NCBI RefSeq assembly: GCF_021696945.1
Contig: NZ_JACYHE010000013.1
Span: forward strand, 50,970 to 114,969
DNA: 64,000 nucleotides
DNA from: Streptomyces sp. JJ36
Lineage (GTDB): Bacteria; Actinomycetota; Actinomycetes; Streptomycetales; Streptomycetaceae
Direction: 5' to 3'
Shown: positions 62,364 to 64,000 of the stretch, piece after piece
Position numbering within the stretch: position 1 is the stretch's first letter
Layout: each line of letters starts with the position of its first letter
Position numbers and translations under genes: made by a program
The notes under the pieces: model-generated
The model's input: the letters and a program-made list of their open reading frames with translations, nothing else
Databases searched by the model: none
What the model was told of the DNA's origin: nothing

Positions 62364-62463
62364 CCCCTCCAGCTCCTTCCGGCCGGACATGGTCCACGGT
62401 GTCCGAAGCTAACTGGCAGGATGAGCGGGTAGGAAATCGCAACCGTGTGGGAAGAGACACCCC

Positions 62464-63051
62464 GTGGCCACTGTCGTGCTGTTCCATTCCGCCTACGGCC
62501 TGCGCCCCGCCGTGCAGCAGGCCGCCGACCGGATGCGGGAGGCGGGTCACACGGTGCATGTGCCGGACCTCTACGAGGGACGGTCGGCCGGCACGGTCGA
62601 GGAGGGCATGGCCCTGCACGACGAGATCGGCCGGGACGAGCTGCTGATGCGCGCGATCACGGCCACCGCACCCCACTCCGAGCACGGCCTCGTCTACGCC
62701 GGCCTGTCGCTGGGCGGTGCCGTCGCGCAGACCCTCGCCCTCGGCGACACCCGGGCCCGCGGCCTGCTGCTCTTCCACGGCACCTCCGACATCGCGGAGG
62801 ACGCGTCGGTCGACGAGCTGCCGGTGCAGCTCCATGTGGCCGACCCGGACCCGTTCGAGCCGCACGACTGGCTGAACGCCTGGTACCTGCGGATGCAGCG
62901 GGCGGGTGCCGAGGTCGAGGTGCACCGCTATCCCGGCGCCGGGCACCTCTACACCGACCCCGGCCTGGACGACCACGACGCGGAGGCCGCCGAGCTGACC
63001 TGGCGCACCGCCCTGGGCTTCCTGGACGAACTCACGCCTCGCGGCGCCTGA
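62464..63051 (+). CDS. Dienelactone hydrolase-family alpha/beta hydrolase
   Basis: A 195-residue alpha/beta-hydrolase of the DLH group. The nucleophile elbow is GLSLGGAVAQ (near residue 81), with Ser where classical dienelactone hydrolases have Cys. The catalytic Asp is in ADPDPFEPHDW (near 125-130) and His in YPGAGHLYTDP (near 160). It starts with the strand MATVVLFHSAYGLRPAVQQAADRM. GTG follows GGAAGAG. It is divergent from the mscS gene. Such enzymes are general carboxyl ester or lactone hydrolases; the substrate is unknown. Confidence 0.9.
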   Translation: MATVVLFHSAYGLRPAVQQAADRMREAGHTVHVPDLYEGRSAGTVEEGMALHDEIGRDELLMRAITATAPHSEHGLVYAGLSLGGAVAQTLALGDTRARGLLLFHGTSDIAEDASVDELPVQLHVADPDPFEPHDWLNAWYLRMQRAGAEVEVHRYPGAGHLYTDPGLDDHDAEAAELTWRTALGFLDELTPRGA

Positions 63052-63064
63052 GGCGCCCGGCCGG

Positions 63065-64000
63065 TCAGTCGGGGCGGGTGCAGCGGCCGGTGCCGGTGCC
63101 GGCTCCCGGGGCGCAGAGGTAGACCCGGTCCGTACGGTCGTCGCTCAGGAAGCGGCCGACGCACCGGTCCGCGGAGGTCAGCCCCCGCGCCGCGCACCAG
63201 TCGGCCGCCGCGTGGCCGTCCGCGAAGCCCGAGCTGTCCCCGGTGTCCGGACCGGGCCGGTAGAACATCCAGTACCCCGGCCGCAGTGCGGCGAAGTCGT
63301 CGCTGTCCACCCAGCGCACCCCGGTGATGCTGCGGCTCAGTTCGGCGTGCTGCCGGCTCCGGGCCGCCACCCCGTCGGACTTCGGCACCGAGGCGAGCTG
63401 CGCCACCCAGATCTCCCCGGGCGCCGGGTCCGGCAGTGACGGCGCGGAGCCGGGCGGCCGGGGCGCGCTCGCGGTCGGGGAGCCCGGGCCGGAGGCGGCC
63501 GGCGAGCCCGGCGGAGTGGCCGCCGGGCTCGGCGAGGTGCCGGGGGAGGCGTCATCCTCCGGCGGGCCGCCCGTACGGGGATCCGCCGTGTCGCGTGTGC
63601 CGTCCGCCGCGTCCGCACCGGGGTCCCCGGCCGCGCCGGAGGGACCGCCGTCCGGCCGGGTCAGCAGGAAGGCGCCGCCCGCGAGCAGCGCCACGGCGAG
63701 CACCGCCGCGCCGGCGAGCAGCGCGCCGCGCCGGCGCGTACGCCGGGGGCCGTCCCCGGAGGGCGCCGGGCTCACCGGTGCGGTGACGGCAGTGGGGGAG
63801 GGCGGAGGGAGAGCGGCGCCGGGGCGCGTGGGGGCGTACGCCGCGGGAGGTGCAGGAGGCGCGGGAGGACGCGCGGGCGGATGCGCCGGCGCGCCCGGCG
63901 TCCGCGGGTCGTTCGGCGTGCCCGCGCCGCCGCCGGACCGCCCCGCTGCTCCGGCCGCCGTCGGGGGCGTCCCGGGCGCCGGTGGCGCGGCCGGGGGCGC
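63065..64000 (-). CDS. Proline-rich membrane protein with SPOR-like C-terminus, 5' end outside window
   Basis: The frame is open from its TGA at 63065 to the end of the window, so the gene continues beyond 64000. The visible part starts with about 80 Pro/Ala/Gly-rich cytoplasmic residues and a basic patch (RRTRRRGALLAGAAVLAVALLAGGAFLL), which contains one membrane helix. A Pro/Ser/Thr/Asp-rich spacer follows. The last ~100 residues form a small globular domain (EIWVAQLASVPKSDG, then DDFAALRPGYWMFY, then AADWCAARG and DRCVGRFLS), which resembles SPOR-like domains of Streptomyces envelope proteins. The upstream part may be a kinase or other cytoplasmic domain; it cannot be judged from here. A GTG at 63775 could be mistaken for the start. 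Confidence 0.7.
   Translation of the reverse strand, partial: APPAAPPAPGTPPTAAGAAGRSGGGAGTPNDPRTPGAPAHPPARPPAPPAPPAAYAPTRPGAALPPPSPTAVTAPVSPAPSGDGPRRTRRRGALLAGAAVLAVALLAGGAFLLTRPDGGPSGAAGDPGADAADGTRDTADPRTGGPPEDDASPGTSPSPAATPPGSPAASGPGSPTASAPRPPGSAPSLPDPAPGEIWVAQLASVPKSDGVAARSRQHAELSRSITGVRWVDSDDFAALRPGYWMFYRPGPDTGDSSGFADGHAAADWCAARGLTSADRCVGRFLSDDRTDRVYLCAPGAGTGTGRCTRPD

Overview
The window is a high-GC actinobacterial chromosome segment, almost certainly Streptomyces or a close relative. Coding regions are extremely GC-rich, GTG and TTG starts are frequent, and many genes carry a TANNNT-like -10 hexamer 6-8 nt before the start codon (leaderless transcripts). The gene order matches the conserved Streptomyces division and cell-wall (dcw) neighbourhood running from ftsL to lspA and rluD. 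No rRNA, tRNA or CRISPR array was found.

Layout. 1-5.3 kb: 3' part of a fatty-acyl-CoA ligase, class II DAHP synthase, and an iron-storage pair (bfd and bfr), each preceded by an iron-box-like operator, plus a sulfite-oxidase-like molybdoenzyme. 5.3-9.4 kb: endonuclease IV, a transglycosylase-like protein and a four-PASTA Ser/Thr kinase. 9.6-15.5 kb: thiamine genes thiO-thiS-thiG under a TPP riboswitch, a ferredoxin-reductase-like flavoprotein, an Rv2175c-type DNA-binding protein, thiE and metF. The order DAHP synthase / kinase / Rv2175c / metF resembles the mycobacterial pknL locus. 15.5-21.8 kb: a Tyr/Gly-rich membrane protein, a phytoene-desaturase-like flavoprotein, a TetR regulator, a HEPN protein behind a RecA-NDp-type DNA-damage promoter, a methyltransferase and a DUF3040 protein. 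22-27.5 kb, minus strand: MoxR ATPase, DUF58 protein, transglutaminase and beta-carbonic anhydrase.

27.6-45.7 kb is the dcw operon: rsmH, ftsL, ftsI, murE, murF, mraY, murD, ftsW, murG, ftsQ, ftsZ, pgeF, yggS, sepF, ylmG, divIVA. It makes the lipid-linked peptidoglycan precursor, builds and anchors the Z ring, and directs polar growth. Its leader has a promoter and strong hairpins where the actinobacterial mraW RNA motif is expected. Next come ileS (minus strand, T-box leader), a histone-H1-like/DksA zinc-finger fusion, lspA, a secreted M6 metalloprotease and rluD.

The accessory part is about 54.7-61.2 kb, between rluD and an mscS channel gene, with visibly lower GC in its core. It has two small genes facing a mini-GntR regulator, a decayed IS5-family element inserted exactly at a stop codon, and a two-gene operon of an OLD-family ATPase/TOPRIM nuclease and a UvrD-like helicase (Gabija-like anti-phage defence). 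Pieces of a yifB/comM gene flank it, followed by an IS701-type transposase remnant. The defence genes appear to lie inside a broken yifB. The window ends with mscS, a dienelactone-hydrolase-like gene and an incomplete proline-rich membrane protein.
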